Shown here: piece after piece, positions 22,239 to 22,288 of the stretch
Numbering within the stretch: the first letter of the stretch is position 1
Layout of the letters: the number at the start of each line of letters is the position of its first letter
Assembly: GCA_016297415.1 (NCBI GenBank)
Contig: JAEDGQ010000024.1
Coordinates: forward strand, 1 to 22,288
Source: Treponema sp.
Lineage (GTDB): Bacteria; Spirochaetota; Spirochaetia; Treponematales; Treponemataceae
Reading direction: 5' to 3'
Length of the DNA stretch: 22,288 bases
Program-made: the position numbers and the translations under genes
Notes under the pieces: generated by a model
What the model was told of the DNA's origin: nothing
Seen by the model: the letters and a program-made list of their open reading frames with translations, nothing else
The model's database searches: none

Positions 22239-22288
22239 AGGGCAAACGCATTATAATATATTCCCTGCTAAAAATGGCTTCCAGTCGT
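22239..22288. mobile_element. Second MITE-like copy, cut by the window end
   Basis: These 50 bases match 20117-20166 at 49 positions (one G to A change near the end), starting with the same terminal repeat AGGGCAAACGCATTATAA. The rest lies outside the window. It sits just upstream of the RNase promoter in the same orientation as the first copy. Confidence 0.85.

Overview
The window looks like chromosome of a low-GC, pectin-degrading gut or rumen spirochaete, most likely a Treponema. This is inference: it rests on several lipoprotein-type signal peptides with spirochaete-like lipoboxes (FSGC, LAGC, FAGC), on bacterial Ig-like (Big_2) stalks on the exported enzymes, and on base composition. No rRNA or marker gene confirms it. 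All twelve protein genes lie on the minus strand, so transcription runs from right to left.

Left region (1-5280): a type II-C CRISPR-Cas locus, cas9-cas1-cas2, without csn2 or cas4. A tracrRNA is transcribed divergently from cas9. Its promoter, 17-nt anti-repeat and terminator can all be read. The anti-repeat pairs with bases 1-17 of the window, so position 1 is the start of one CRISPR repeat and the rest of the array lies left of the window. A palindromic terminator that works both ways separates cas2 from the array. A 13-bp hairpin spans the cas9-cas1 junction and holds the cas1 start codon in its loop.

Middle region (5400-19985): a pectin-degradation cluster. In transcription order it has a 1004-aa and an 822-aa multidomain PL1 pectate lyase lipoprotein, an exported GH105 hydrolase, two smaller PL1 lipoproteins (492 and 447 aa), and then an operon of a membrane-anchored alpha/beta hydrolase, a cytoplasmic CE8 pectin methylesterase and an exported PL9 lyase. 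The expected sequence of work is cleavage of polygalacturonate at the cell surface or in the periplasm by PL1 and PL9, removal of unsaturated ends by GH105, and demethylation of imported oligomers by CE8. One palindromic operator-like site overlaps the promoter of the 492-aa PL1.

Right region (19986-22288): a MITE-like element with 18-bp terminal inverted repeats and a 10-bp target duplication, then a beta-CASP metallo-beta-lactamase RNase. The first 50 bp of a second copy of the MITE lie at the right edge.

The main unexplained feature is a family of structured GC-rich modules in an AT-rich background. Five copies, in both orientations, lie at the stop codons of five genes. They share a skeleton, carry a variable hairpin or terminator in one slot, and differ by paired changes in their stems.
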